Source: Pseudomonas eucalypticola
GTDB lineage: Bacteria; Pseudomonadota; Gammaproteobacteria; Pseudomonadales; Pseudomonadaceae
NCBI RefSeq assembly: GCF_013374995.1
Contig: NZ_CP056030.1
Location: 4,310,501 to 4,374,500 of the forward strand
Direction of reading: 5' to 3'
Length of the DNA stretch: 64,000 nt
Each line of letters opens with the position of its first letter. The stretch's first letter is position 1. The notes under the pieces are model-generated. The model did not search any database and was not told the origin of the DNA. It worked only from the letters and a program-made list of their open reading frames with translations. This document shows, piece after piece, positions 32,747-41,647 of the stretch. The translations under genes were made by a program, and so were the position numbers.

Positions 32747-34102
32747 TCAGACCAACCGCTCGATCCGCCGATGGCGCCATACGCCGCGGTAATAGACCGA
32801 TTGCAGCACCAGCATGCTCAGGTAGGTCACCGGGAAGGCCATCCACACCCCTTGCAGGCCGAAGTGGGCATTGAGCAACCAGGCGGCCGGCAGCTCGACA
32901 CCGACGATGCAGAAGATCGAGATCAGCACCGGCACCAGCACCGTGCCGCTGGCGCGCATGATGCCGCCCACCAGCGCCTGGAAGCCGAACACCAGCATGC
33001 TCCAGAGCATGATGTGCAACAGGTGTTCGGCCTGGGCACGGGTGGCGGGGTCGGTGATGAACAACGCCAGCAGCCAATGGGAGAGCAGGTAGCCGAGCAC
33101 GATCAGGCCGCCGGTGAGCCAGAGGTTGATGGCCATGCCGGTACGCAGGATCGGGCCGATGCGCTCCAGGCGCCCGGCACCGATGGCCTGGGCCCCCAGG
33201 ATGGAGGCGGTGATGGCAATGGAGAGCGCCGGGAATTGCACGTAGTTGACGATCTGGGTCACCGCGCCATAAGCGGCGGTGGCCTGGGAACCGTGGCCGT
33301 TGACCAGCGACAGGATCACCAGTTCGGAGAGTGAGATGACCACCATCTGCAAGCCCGTGGGCAGGCCGATGCGCAGCACCTTGGCGAGGATCCAGCGATC
33401 CAGGCGCAGGGCCTTGAAAAACGCGCGGTCGGGGGCCAGCACGTGCTTGGCGCGGTTCAGGCGCCAGGCCAGCAAGGCGATGGCCACGACGTTCCCCGCC
33501 AGCGCAGCGACCGCGGCGCTTTGCGTGCCCAGTTGCGGCAGGCCCAGCCAGCCACGGATCAACGCCGGGGTCAGCAACAGGCCCACGGCGGTGGACACCA
33601 CCAGCGCCAGCAGGGGCGAGAGGGTATCGCTGACGCCACGCAGCAGTTGGGTGAACAGCACGAACACCAGCAGGATGGGCATGATGCACATCATGACCCG
33701 GGCGTAGGCCACTGCGTCATCGAGCACGTCGGCCGGTGTGCCCAGGCCCTGTAGTGCCTGGCGCGCGAAGACGCTGCCAAACACGGCCGCCACCAGGCCG
33801 ATCAGCGCGCCCAGCAACAGGGTAGACGCCGCGATCTGCTTGACCATGTGCGGTTCGCGCGCGCCCCAGGCCTGCCCGATCAGCACGCCGGCGCCCGCCC
33901 CCAGGCCGATAACCAGGGCGATGAAGAAGAACACGATCGGAAACATCCCCGACACCGCTGCCAGCGCCTGGGTGCCGAGCATCTGGCCGATGAAAATACT
34001 GTTGAGCGTACCGGACATCGATTGCAGGAAATTGGACAGCACCATGGGCGCCAGGAACGCCAGGTAGGTTTGCCACAGGGGGCGTTGCGCGGCGGTATGC
34101 AT
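32747..34102 (-). CDS. MATE-family efflux transporter
   Basis: A 451-residue inner-membrane protein with about twelve hydrophobic segments. PMVLSNFLQSMSGTLNSIFIGQMLG, GAGAGVLIGQAWGARE and the second-half repeat VVISLSELVILSLVNGHGSQATAAYG are MATE hallmarks. Such pumps export cationic drugs, dyes or metabolites with sodium or protons. It is a single gene on the minus strand, with the MITE-like element just upstream. Substrate is not predictable. Confidence 0.88.
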   Translation of the reverse strand: MHTAAQRPLWQTYLAFLAPMVLSNFLQSMSGTLNSIFIGQMLGTQALAAVSGMFPIVFFFIALVIGLGAGAGVLIGQAWGAREPHMVKQIAASTLLLGALIGLVAAVFGSVFARQALQGLGTPADVLDDAVAYARVMMCIMPILLVFVLFTQLLRGVSDTLSPLLALVVSTAVGLLLTPALIRGWLGLPQLGTQSAAVAALAGNVVAIALLAWRLNRAKHVLAPDRAFFKALRLDRWILAKVLRIGLPTGLQMVVISLSELVILSLVNGHGSQATAAYGAVTQIVNYVQFPALSIAITASILGAQAIGAGRLERIGPILRTGMAINLWLTGGLIVLGYLLSHWLLALFITDPATRAQAEHLLHIMLWSMLVFGFQALVGGIMRASGTVLVPVLISIFCIVGVELPAAWLLNAHFGLQGVWMAFPVTYLSMLVLQSVYYRGVWRHRRIERLV

Positions 34103-34140
34103 GGAAGGCGCTTCTCGGGCAGATGGCAGGCGTGGATTCT

Positions 34141-34284
34141 AGGGCCTGTGTGAAATGTATTCCAGCGAAGGCCAGGCCAGGCGAAAACAGGCGAGGAAGC
34201 GGAGTTTACGTGGTGTAAATGAGCATACCGAGCCTGTTTTCAACGCAGCATGGGCGAGTTGGGATGCATTTCGTACAGAGCCTA
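34141..34284. mobile_element. MITE-like relic with IS5-like ends
   Basis: The ends AGGGCCTGTGTGAAATG (34141-34157) and CATTTCGTACAGAGCCT (34267-34283) are imperfect inverted repeats, 13 of 17 matching. TA lies at both edges in the contexts CTAG and CTAC, which fits the YTAR target duplication of IS5-family elements. About 145 bases long with no coding frame. It sits in the short gap between the MATE gene and the DUF5625-like gene, upstream of MATE. Confidence 0.5.
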
Positions 34285-34310
34285 CCGCACTCGGTCGTCG
34301 GCCCGCCCGA

Positions 34311-34808
34311 TCAATAGGCCCTGACCACACTGACGGCGGCCCGGTAGTCGGAGATGCCCGCAGCGCTGCCACGGCGCTCCACCATGATCTGGTAACGCCC
34401 CGGCCTGAGGCGCACTTCGCTCAGTTCGGCATGCAGCACGCCGCTGCCCCAGGATGACAGCGTGGGGTGGTCGATGCGTCGGTCCTGGATGACCACGGCG
34501 GCGTCGATGTCGTAAATGCGCAGAAAGACGTTGAACGGTGCGCCCTGCTCGCTCGTGTGCCCGGTGGCGTCGGGGCGCACGCCACCGGCACCTGCCCACA
34601 GCTGCTGGCGGGCGACCGGGTCATTGGGCGGGTAGAAATAATCCAGGCGCACTGAGTAGCTGTCCTTGTCGGCAACGTGCAAGGTCATGCCTGCCACCGC
34701 GCCTGCAGTCTTCAGGCTCAGGGGTGCCACGTCGGCGGCGTTGGCCTCGGAACCGTGGGCCGCCAGGGCGAGGTTCAGGGCACACAAGGCCAGCGGGAAA
34801 TCTCTCAA
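34311..34808 (-). CDS. Exported DUF5625-like protein
   Basis: A 165-residue protein with a signal peptide (about residues 1-25, ending EANAA). The mature part has LDYFYPPND, RIYDIDAAVVIQDRRIDHP, WGSGVLHAEL and LRPGRYQIMVERRG, which suggests a small beta-sandwich domain of the DUF5625 type. Function is unknown. The start is TTG 34808 with GGAG at good spacing. It is 37 bases after the TIM-barrel gene on the same strand and may be the last gene of the di-iron oxygenase operon, although different codons and an export signal leave this open. Confidence 0.6.
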   Translation of the reverse strand: MRDFPLALCALNLALAAHGSEANAADVAPLSLKTAGAVAGMTLHVADKDSYSVRLDYFYPPNDPVARQQLWAGAGGVRPDATGHTSEQGAPFNVFLRIYDIDAAVVIQDRRIDHPTLSSWGSGVLHAELSEVRLRPGRYQIMVERRGSAAGISDYRAAVSVVRAY

Positions 34809-34845
34809 AACGGCTCCAGCGGTGGGTCATCCGTTTCAGGGTACC

Positions 34846-35688
34846 TCAATTTGCCCGCGGCGCCACCGACTGCCATAGCTCGCGGGCCTGGTCCTTGAGC
34901 CATAATGCTTCGGCCCAGCGGTCGCCGAGCTCGCGGCCATCGGCGCCGGTGATGGCGTACGGCGGCGGCCCCAGTTCGCAGGTGAACGACAGGCTAGCGC
35001 TGGCACTGCCTTCACGAGCCAGCCAATCTTCCATGCCGTGGCGCCACCAGCCCAGAAAGCGCTGCACCCAGCCCTGGTGCTGGGCGAACGCCAGGGACAC
35101 CTGCACCTGCTCGCTGCTGGCCACCCGCCCGTGGAAGCCCCAGCTTCGGCGCAGAATCCGGTGAATCGCCTCGTCGTCTTCGCTGTTGGGGGTGTCGGGC
35201 AGCTCGCGCCCCACCACGTAGTGAGACAGGTCGGCGAGTAGCTTGAGGTCCGGCAATTGCGCCAGCAGTTCCAGGGTAAAAGGCAGGTCGTTGGTCACGC
35301 GGTAGCGGTGAGTTTCCACCAGCACCGGAAAGTCCACCTGTTCGGCCAGGCGCTGCCAGCCCTCCATCACGGGCACTGCGGCGGCCAGGGTGAACGGCCG
35401 CACGTCCGCTTGGATCGTGAGGTGATGGCAGCCGTGCTGGCTGGCCACGTCCAGCGCGGCGGCCAGGTCGTCCACCGTGCGTGGAAACACCTGGCCTTCG
35501 ATCGCCAGCCCCAGGCTCTGCGCCTCGTCGCTCAAGCGTCGGGCATGGCCGGGCTGCCAGAAATGGTCGGTGATACCGTCGAAGCCCGCCGCGGCGATCT
35601 GCTGCAGTTGCGCTTCCAGCGGCTGGGTGGGCTGGCCCTGGTGGTCGAGCATGGCCCACAGGGATTGAAACACCAGAAAACGGCTCAC
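34846..35688 (-). CDS. Sugar isomerase/epimerase TIM-barrel protein (second copy)
   Basis: A 280-residue xylose-isomerase-like TIM-barrel protein. AAAGFDGITDHFWQ, HLTIQADVRPFTL, VLVETHRYRVTND and LLADLSHYVVG carry the acidic and His residues expected at a metal centre. It shares the fold with the protein at 13023 but not its sequence in detail. Start is GTG 35688, two bases after the reductase stop, with GAGGA upstream. It ends the operon formed by the desaturase-like oxygenase, Rieske ferredoxin and reductase, so it may isomerise, dehydrate or cleave the product of the hydroxylation. Confidence 0.8.
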   Translation of the reverse strand: MSRFLVFQSLWAMLDHQGQPTQPLEAQLQQIAAAGFDGITDHFWQPGHARRLSDEAQSLGLAIEGQVFPRTVDDLAAALDVASQHGCHHLTIQADVRPFTLAAAVPVMEGWQRLAEQVDFPVLVETHRYRVTNDLPFTLELLAQLPDLKLLADLSHYVVGRELPDTPNSEDDEAIHRILRRSWGFHGRVASSEQVQVSLAFAQHQGWVQRFLGWWRHGMEDWLAREGSASASLSFTCELGPPPYAITGADGRELGDRWAEALWLKDQARELWQSVAPRAN

Positions 35689-35690
35689 GG

Positions 35691-36932
35691 TCAGTTCCTC
35701 AACAGGGTTTTGAGTGACACGCTGGCATCGGCCAGCGCATCGACGGGCAAGGGCAGGCCGGCGCCGATCAACCGTTCGCACAATTTGATGTCCTTGGCCA
35801 CGCTGTTGCCGGCGCCCCAGCCGCAGGCGCCTTGCAAGCGCTGGTCGGCGTCGAGAAAGAACAGCAGCAGGCCACCGTTGCCCAGCTCGCGGCGCGCGCT
35901 GGGTGGGCTGTCACCTGCTTGGCCGACCATCTGCAGGCTGGTGTCGTAGTGGTCGGACCAAAACCCTGGCACCTGTTCATAGGGCAATTCGGCACCCAGC
36001 AAATTGAGCGCAGCGTGGCGCCCCTGGGCCTCGGCATTGCGCCAGGTTTCCTGGCGCTGGAACGGCCCCTGGGGGTGCAGCCTGAACTCGCAGACATCAC
36101 CGGCGGCGTAAACCTGCCGGTCGCTGGTGCGCAGAAAGGCGTCGACCCGAATACCCTGCCCTACCGCCAGGCCGGCCGTCTGGGCCAGGTCGATAGCAGG
36201 CTGCATGCCGATACCCACCAGCACGCCATCGCACGGGAGGCGGCTGCCGTCCACCAGGGAGACGACCTCGACCTGGCTGCCCCCCTCAAAAGCTTCGACA
36301 CGCGCATTCAGGCGCACGTCCACACCCTGTGCGCGATGCAAGGCCAACAGCGCGTCGCCGAGGTCGGCCGGCAGCACCCGTCCGGCCAGGCGCGGGCCGG
36401 CTTCGAGCACGGTCACCTCACAGCCCTGGGCGCGGGCACTGGCGGCCACTTCCAGGCCGATGAAACCGCCCCCCACCACCACCAGCCGCGCCCCGGGGCG
36501 CAGGTGGTCGCGCAGGGCCAGCGCTTCATCGTGGGTACGCAGGTACAGCACGTTCGGCCAGTGGGGCGCGACGCCGGGCAAGCGCCGGGCGCGCCCACCG
36601 GTGGCCAGCAGCAGGCCCCGGTACGCCAGGTGCGTACCGTCGGCCAGGGCCAGGCGTCGCGCGGCGGTATCCAAGGCCCGCACAGGTTGCCCCGTGAGGT
36701 GTTCGATACCCAGTGCCCGCAGCTGCTGCGCACCACACACACTGAAGCTGGCCAATTCAGCAGTGCCCTGCAACAGGCCCTTGGACAGCGCGGGCCGTTC
36801 GTAAGGCGCATGAGGCTCGTCACCGATCAGCAGCAGGCGGCCGTCATAACCCTGCTCACGGAGCGTCAGCGCAGCGCGGCCACCGGCGTGCCCGGCGCCC
36901 ACGATGACCAGGGGCGCGGTGGCCGGGTTCAT
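35691..36932 (-). CDS. FAD-dependent ferredoxin reductase
   Basis: A 413-residue flavoprotein of the rubredoxin/ferredoxin reductase family. PLVIVGAGHAGGRAALTLRE binds FAD, YERPALSKGLLQG is the family motif, RLVVVGGGFIGLEVAASARAQG binds NAD(P)H, and VYAAGDVCEF is the second FAD site. It should pass electrons from NAD(P)H to the Rieske ferredoxin encoded directly upstream, with which it overlaps by 4 bases (ATGA). That overlap sets the start and rules out a 22-residue longer form. It is the electron-input component of the three-component oxygenase. Confidence 0.9.
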   Translation of the reverse strand: MNPATAPLVIVGAGHAGGRAALTLREQGYDGRLLLIGDEPHAPYERPALSKGLLQGTAELASFSVCGAQQLRALGIEHLTGQPVRALDTAARRLALADGTHLAYRGLLLATGGRARRLPGVAPHWPNVLYLRTHDEALALRDHLRPGARLVVVGGGFIGLEVAASARAQGCEVTVLEAGPRLAGRVLPADLGDALLALHRAQGVDVRLNARVEAFEGGSQVEVVSLVDGSRLPCDGVLVGIGMQPAIDLAQTAGLAVGQGIRVDAFLRTSDRQVYAAGDVCEFRLHPQGPFQRQETWRNAEAQGRHAALNLLGAELPYEQVPGFWSDHYDTSLQMVGQAGDSPPSARRELGNGGLLLFFLDADQRLQGACGWGAGNSVAKDIKLCERLIGAGLPLPVDALADASVSLKTLLRN

Positions 36933-37249
36933 GGGTTCACCCCCAGCAGCACCCGCCCAGCCTCGACGCGCACCGGGTACGTCTTCAGGTTCACGCACAC
37001 CGGCGCCCCCAGTGCCTTGCCGGTGCGGTAGTCAAAGCGGCCGTTGTGCTTGGGGCACTCGATGACGTGGTCCATCACCAGGCCGTCGGCCAGGTGGATG
37101 GCTTCGTGGGTGCAGCGCCCGTCGGTGGCGAAGAATTCGCTGTCGGCGGAGCGGTACACCGCGTACGTGTGCTGCTGGTGGTCGAAGCGGATCACGTCTT
37201 CTTCATCGATCTCGTCCACGGCGCACACATCGATCCATTGGTCATTCAT
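36929..37249 (-). CDS. Rieske [2Fe-2S] ferredoxin
   Basis: A 106-residue soluble Rieske protein. Cys46-x-His48 in GRCTHEAIH and Cys65-xx-His68 in ECPKHNGRFD bind the cluster. It is like the small Rieske ferredoxins that feed aromatic dioxygenases and some membrane oxygenases. ATG 37249 follows GAGAGACC. It overlaps the reductase gene and follows the membrane oxygenase gene by 35 bases, so the electron path reductase - Rieske - di-iron oxygenase is encoded as a unit. Confidence 0.93.
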   Translation of the reverse strand: MNDQWIDVCAVDEIDEEDVIRFDHQQHTYAVYRSADSEFFATDGRCTHEAIHLADGLVMDHVIECPKHNGRFDYRTGKALGAPVCVNLKTYPVRVEAGRVLLGVNP

Positions 37250-37284
37250 GGCGGTCTCTCTTGTTATGCAAACGCTGGGCAGGT

Positions 37285-38367
37285 TCAGGCCGCGGCCGAG
37301 TCGTGACGCTCGGGCACCGGGCGCCGTACGTGGCAGGTAGGGTCTTTGCGCTGGCGCCACACCGTGGGCAGGATCTCGCGGTACGCCTGCCACAGGTTGG
37401 CGTAGGGCGGCGGGCAATCGTGGCGGATGGCGTCGTGCAGCTTGGGCAAGGCGTGGTACGGCACCATGGGGAACATGTGGTGTTCCAGGTGGTAGTTCAT
37501 GTTCATGTACAGGAACCGCTGCAGCGCGCTCATGTAGATGGTGCGGCAGTTGTAGCGGTGGTCCAGCACGTCTTCGGCCAACCCCACGTGCTGGGACACG
37601 CCCCACACATAGTTGAGCCAACCGCCGTACAACGTCGGCAGGCCGATGATCATCAGCGGCAACCAGCTGTGCAGCACCAGCGCGGCGCCCAGGGTGACGG
37701 CGTAGATCAGCAACCACAGACGCGCCGTCCAGAACACCCGGGACCACTGGGTTTCGGGGATGAATGTCTGCTCCTGTTCATCCAGCCGGCCGCCGGCATG
37801 ACGACACAGCGCGGCGCTGGTCTTGAGCACGTGGGGCAGGCTGAACAGGCTGAGGAACATCTTGGGCAAACTGGGCGGGCGCGGTTCGACGATCTCCGGG
37901 TCGCGGCCAACGATGATGGTGTCGGTATGGTGACGGGCGTGGCTCCAGCGCCATACCTGGGGCTCGAACATGATCATGAAGCTGGCCAGGTGATAAACCG
38001 CGTCGTTCAACCAGCGGGTCTTGAACGCGGTGCCATGCCCGCACTCATGCCAGCGGGCGTTGGCTGCGCTGCCATACAGCACACCGTAGGCGAAGAAGAA
38101 TGGCACGCAGGCCCAACTGCCCCACAGCCAGCAGCCTGCCCCGCCGGTGACCAGCAGCGCCAGCAACCACAGGCCGGTGTCGCGCAGGGCCGGGCCGTCG
38201 CGGCGTTGCATCAGTGCTTTCATTTGTTTACGCGGTACTGGCGACTGGTACCAGGTGGCCGAAGCCAGCCCTTGCTCCACGGCGCGGGCAGCCTGGTCGC
38301 CGGTCAGGCGGTAATCGCGGCGCGCGGGCCGGGCACGGCGTTCGAACGCTGCACTGTAGTCGGACAT
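37285..38367 (-). CDS. Membrane di-iron oxygenase/desaturase (fatty acid desaturase superfamily)
   Basis: A 360-residue integral membrane protein. Three histidine boxes, HECGH (107-111), HARHH (143-147) and HLEHH (293-297), bind the di-iron centre; four or more hydrophobic segments lie between them. Such proteins desaturate or hydroxylate C-H bonds using O2 and two electrons. Unlike housekeeping desaturases, this one has its own Rieske ferredoxin and reductase genes and a LacI regulator opposite, which points to a dedicated catabolic hydroxylase for a small induced substrate. First gene of the minus-strand operon. Confidence 0.87.
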   Translation of the reverse strand: MSDYSAAFERRARPARRDYRLTGDQAARAVEQGLASATWYQSPVPRKQMKALMQRRDGPALRDTGLWLLALLVTGGAGCWLWGSWACVPFFFAYGVLYGSAANARWHECGHGTAFKTRWLNDAVYHLASFMIMFEPQVWRWSHARHHTDTIIVGRDPEIVEPRPPSLPKMFLSLFSLPHVLKTSAALCRHAGGRLDEQEQTFIPETQWSRVFWTARLWLLIYAVTLGAALVLHSWLPLMIIGLPTLYGGWLNYVWGVSQHVGLAEDVLDHRYNCRTIYMSALQRFLYMNMNYHLEHHMFPMVPYHALPKLHDAIRHDCPPPYANLWQAYREILPTVWRQRKDPTCHVRRPVPERHDSAAA

Positions 38368-38483
38368 GGTGTTGTTCTCCGCAGGCGTAAGGGGTGGGCG
38401 TGCCGGCCTTTGCTGCGGCCGGCTCGCCTGGACTCACCTTAGGTCTGCGCAGGGTTGCCCTCAATGCCTTGAAGACATTCACT

Positions 38484-38531
38484 CTCAAGCTATCATCGCA
38501 AGGGATGAGCGCTTGAGGGTTTTCTATCAAG
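38484..38531. promoter_or_regulatory. Operator candidates in the divergent LacI/oxygenase promoter
   Basis: CTCAAGC (38484-38490) and GCTTGAG (38511-38517) are perfect inverted repeats; the second also pairs with TCAAG of TTTCTATCAAGCC. TCAATGCCTTGA nearby (38461-38472) is another TCAA/TTGA palindrome. The cluster of TCAAG/CTTGA half sites within 20-90 bases of the LacI start fits auto-regulation and control of the oxygenase operon. Confidence 0.45.
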
Positions 38532-38550
38532 CCATGACGCCAGGGCCCCC

Positions 38551-39600
38551 ATGAACAAAAACAAACGCCCCACCATCGCCACCGTCGCCGCCCAAGCGGG
38601 CCTGAGCGTGGCCACCGTCGACCGGGTGCTCAACGCCCGCGCGCCGGTCAATGCCGAGACCGCCGAGCGCGTGTTTCACGCCGCCGAAGCGGTGGGCTAT
38701 TTCGCCGCGCGGCTGATTGGCCAGCGCATCCACGAACGCAAGCCCGCCTACCGTTTTGGCGTGCTGTTGCTGGGCACCGCCCAGGCGTTCTACGGGCAAC
38801 TGCAACGCGCCATCGAAGACGCCGCCCGGCGCTACGGCGCGGCGAACCTCAATTGCCAGTTCGACCACGTGACCGACCGCAGCCCGGCCGCCATCATCGG
38901 CCAGATCGAACGGCTGGCCGTGCAGTGCGACGCCCTGGCGGTCGTGAGTTTCAGTGACCCGCGCATCAACGCCTGCATCGAGCAGATGCGCGCCGCCGGG
39001 GTGCCCATCGTGGCGTTGCTGTCGGACGTGGACGAACAGGGCCGCACCCCCTACGTCGGCCTCGACAACCGCCAGGTGGGACGCACCATGGGCTGGCTGT
39101 TGGCAAACCTGTGCGGAACACGTCGGGGCAGCGTCGGGGTACTGCTGGGCGGGTACCGGTTTCTCTGCCACCAGGTAAGGGTGCAGGCCTTGTACGACTA
39201 CCTGGCCGCCGAGGCACCCGGCCTGACGTTGCTTGACCCATTGATCAACCTGGACAACGACCAGCTCACCGAAGAAGCTACCCTGGACCTGCTCGCCCGC
39301 TACCCGGACCTGTGCGGGCTATGCGTGGCGGGGGGCGGTGGCGACGGGGTGATCAGTGCGCTGCGCCAGCGCCCGGGCCAGCGGGGCCTGTGCAGCATCG
39401 TCCAGGAGTCGACGCCCCTTTCGCGTCAGGCCATGGCCGACGGCGTGCTCAGCCTGGTCATCGACTCCCAGCCGCAGCCGATTGCCCAGGCCCTGATCGA
39501 TGTGCTGGTGGGCTTGCAGCAGGCCCCCGACTTCGATGCCGCACGCCAGCGGGTATTCGTGCCGTTGCAGATCATCACCCGGGAAAACATGGGGTGCTGA
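38551..39600 (+). CDS. LacI-family regulator (second)
   Basis: A 349-residue regulator. The helix-turn-helix TIATVAAQAGLSVATVDRVLNARAPV is followed by a periplasmic-binding-protein-like effector domain (YRFGVLLLGTAQAFYGQL, VSFSDPRINACIEQM, IVALLSDVDEQGRTPYVGLDNRQVG). It shares ATVDRVL and the general plan with the regulator at 21572. It is divergent from the di-iron oxygenase operon, 183 bases apart, and is its likely repressor. The effector is predicted to be a sugar or cyclitol-like molecule, which hints at the substrate of the oxygenase. Confidence 0.88.
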   Translation: MNKNKRPTIATVAAQAGLSVATVDRVLNARAPVNAETAERVFHAAEAVGYFAARLIGQRIHERKPAYRFGVLLLGTAQAFYGQLQRAIEDAARRYGAANLNCQFDHVTDRSPAAIIGQIERLAVQCDALAVVSFSDPRINACIEQMRAAGVPIVALLSDVDEQGRTPYVGLDNRQVGRTMGWLLANLCGTRRGSVGVLLGGYRFLCHQVRVQALYDYLAAEAPGLTLLDPLINLDNDQLTEEATLDLLARYPDLCGLCVAGGGGDGVISALRQRPGQRGLCSIVQESTPLSRQAMADGVLSLVIDSQPQPIAQALIDVLVGLQQAPDFDAARQRVFVPLQIITRENMGC

Positions 39601-39627
39601 TGCCTGCAACCGCGACTCGGCCCGCCT

Positions 39628-40821
39628 TCAACGCAACTGGGCGATAGCGCTGGCGACGGCGGCGACGTTGTGCTCGTTCAGCCCGGCCAGGCACAGGCGG
39701 CCGCTGTCGACCAGGTAGATGCCGGCGTCTTCACGCAAGCTGCGCACCTGCTCCACGCTCAGCCCGGTGTAGCTGAACATGCCCTGCTGATGCAGCAGGT
39801 AGTCGTGGCGGCCGTCCGGGTATTCGTCGCGCAGCAGCGACGCCAGTTGCGTACGCATGGCCTGGATGCGCACGCGCATCTGCTCCACTTCCGCCAGCCA
39901 TTGGGCGCGCAGGTGTGCGTCGCCCAGCACCCCGGCCACCAGACGGGCGCCGTGGCTGGGCGGGCTCGAATAGTTGCGGCGCACGGTGGCCTTCAATTGG
40001 CCCTGGACATTGGCCGCGGTTACCGCGTCGCCACACACCACCGACAGGCCACCGACGCGCTCACCGTAGAGCGAGAAGATCTTCGAGAACGAATTGCTCA
40101 CCACCAGGGTCAACCCGGCATCCGCCATGGCACGTATGGCGTAGGCATCCTGCTCCATGCCCTGGCCCAGGCCCTGGTAGGCCGTGTCCAGAAACGCAAT
40201 CAGCTGACGTTCGGCCAACACCTTCACCACCTCATCCCACTGTGCGGTGCTGAGGTCGGCGCCCGTGGGGTTGTGGCAGCACGGGTGCATCAGCACGATG
40301 CTGTGGGCTGGCAGCGTGGCAAGGGTCGCACACAGCGCGGCAAAATCGACGCCACCGGTGGCGGCATCGAAATAGGGATAGGTGTTGACGGTGAACCCGG
40401 CACCACCGAACAGCGCGTGGTGGTTTTCCCAGGTCGGGTTGCTGACCCATACCTGGGACTCGGGGAACCACTGGCGCAGGAAGTCGGCACCGACTTTCAG
40501 GGCTCCCGAGCCTCCCACGGTCTGGAGAGTGGCGACTCGACGTTCCTCCAGCACGGCTGCCTGCTCGCCGAACAGCAGCCGTTGCACCTGGGCGCAATAG
40601 TCGGCCAGGCCGTCCATGGGCAAGTACAGCGACGGGCCCTGCTCGCTCGCCAACCACCGGCGCTGAGCCTCGGCCACCGATGGCAATTGCGGAATACGCC
40701 CCTGGGCGTCGTAGTACAGGCCGATGCTCAGGTTGACCTTCGCGGGCCGCGGGTCGGCCTGGTAGGCCTCCATCAGCGACAGGATGGGGTCGCCGGCATA
40801 GGGGCGGACGTGTTCGAGCAT
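39628..40821 (-). CDS. Aromatic amino acid aminotransferase (class I/II, TyrB/PhhC type)
   Basis: A 397-residue PLP-dependent enzyme of the aspartate/aromatic aminotransferase Ia group. FEHV-like start [61 protein letters not shown] and [18 protein letters not shown] (with the PLP Lys) all match. It moves the amino group between aromatic amino acids and 2-oxoglutarate. GGAG before ATG 40821 fixes the start. An AroP-like permease and an Lrp-type regulator lie within 2 kb, a coherent aromatic amino acid group. The gene next upstream encodes a YitT protein, 28 bases away. Confidence 0.92.
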   Translation of the reverse strand: MLEHVRPYAGDPILSLMEAYQADPRPAKVNLSIGLYYDAQGRIPQLPSVAEAQRRWLASEQGPSLYLPMDGLADYCAQVQRLLFGEQAAVLEERRVATLQTVGGSGALKVGADFLRQWFPESQVWVSNPTWENHHALFGGAGFTVNTYPYFDAATGGVDFAALCATLATLPAHSIVLMHPCCHNPTGADLSTAQWDEVVKVLAERQLIAFLDTAYQGLGQGMEQDAYAIRAMADAGLTLVVSNSFSKIFSLYGERVGGLSVVCGDAVTAANVQGQLKATVRRNYSSPPSHGARLVAGVLGDAHLRAQWLAEVEQMRVRIQAMRTQLASLLRDEYPDGRHDYLLHQQGMFSYTGLSVEQVRSLREDAGIYLVDSGRLCLAGLNEHNVAAVASAIAQLR

Positions 40822-40849
40822 GGTGGACTCCAGACAGTGGGTAAACATT

Positions 40850-41461
40850 TCAGGCGCAATAACGACCCGCGCGGTGGTTGAAAGCGATGATCAGGTTCAG
40901 CACCACCGCGCCCACCACCGAAATGGCCAGCAGCCAGGGTGCCACGGCGGTCAGCGACCCCGCCAGTATCAGCACATCGGCGCCCATCTGCAGCCAGCCG
41001 GCACGCCAGCCAAAACGCTGCTGCAGGTACAGGGCCAGGATGTTGATGCCGCCCAGGCTGGCGCGGTGGCGAAACAGGATGAGGAAACCGCTGCCCAGAA
41101 TGATGTTGCCCACCAGCGCTGCATACAGCGGCTGGATGTGCGCCAGGCTGATCACCCCGTGCAGATGATCGGAGAACACCGACACCAGCGCAATACAGGT
41201 GAACGTCTTGAGGGTGAACGCCCACCCCATGCGGCGCACCGCCAGGTAATAGAACGGCAGGTTGAGCACGAAGTAGCTCAGGCCGAAGGCATACCCCAAC
41301 GCGTAATGCAGCAGCAGCGCCACACCGGCCATGCCGCCAGTCATGATGCCGCCGTCGCGCAGCAACAGCAGGCCGAAGGAGATCATCACCGTGCCCACCA
41401 GCATCGCCAGGCAATCTTCGACGCGGCTATGGGGGCATGGAGGGGCAATGGCTGTGTTCAT
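40850..41461 (-). CDS. YitT-family membrane protein
   Basis: A protein of about 203 residues with five to six hydrophobic segments ([61 protein letters not shown]). The GGxTGG-like motif and length match the YitT/DUF161 family, some of which are thought to be transporters. The start is set at ATG 41461; an ATG at 41476 is also in frame. It precedes the aminotransferase gene by 28 bases and is probably co-transcribed; a role in aromatic amino acid or keto-acid movement would be guesswork. Confidence 0.85.
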   Translation of the reverse strand: MNTAIAPPCPHSRVEDCLAMLVGTVMISFGLLLLRDGGIMTGGMAGVALLLHYALGYAFGLSYFVLNLPFYYLAVRRMGWAFTLKTFTCIALVSVFSDHLHGVISLAHIQPLYAALVGNIILGSGFLILFRHRASLGGINILALYLQQRFGWRAGWLQMGADVLILAGSLTAVAPWLLAISVVGAVVLNLIIAFNHRAGRYCA

Positions 41462-41647
41462 GGTTCGCTCGATCATCAGGTGGTCACGGGCGGCAGGCAA
41501 GCGATGCCGCAATCGAGCGCGAAACTATCAAAACACGAACGGAATGTGTATTTAAAATTGAATTAATGCGAGATTCGCGCATTGAAATCAAATTTTCCGC
41601 TCATTTCGAGTGCAGAAAATCGCTGCCAGCCCCTTTTCGGTGCAGTT

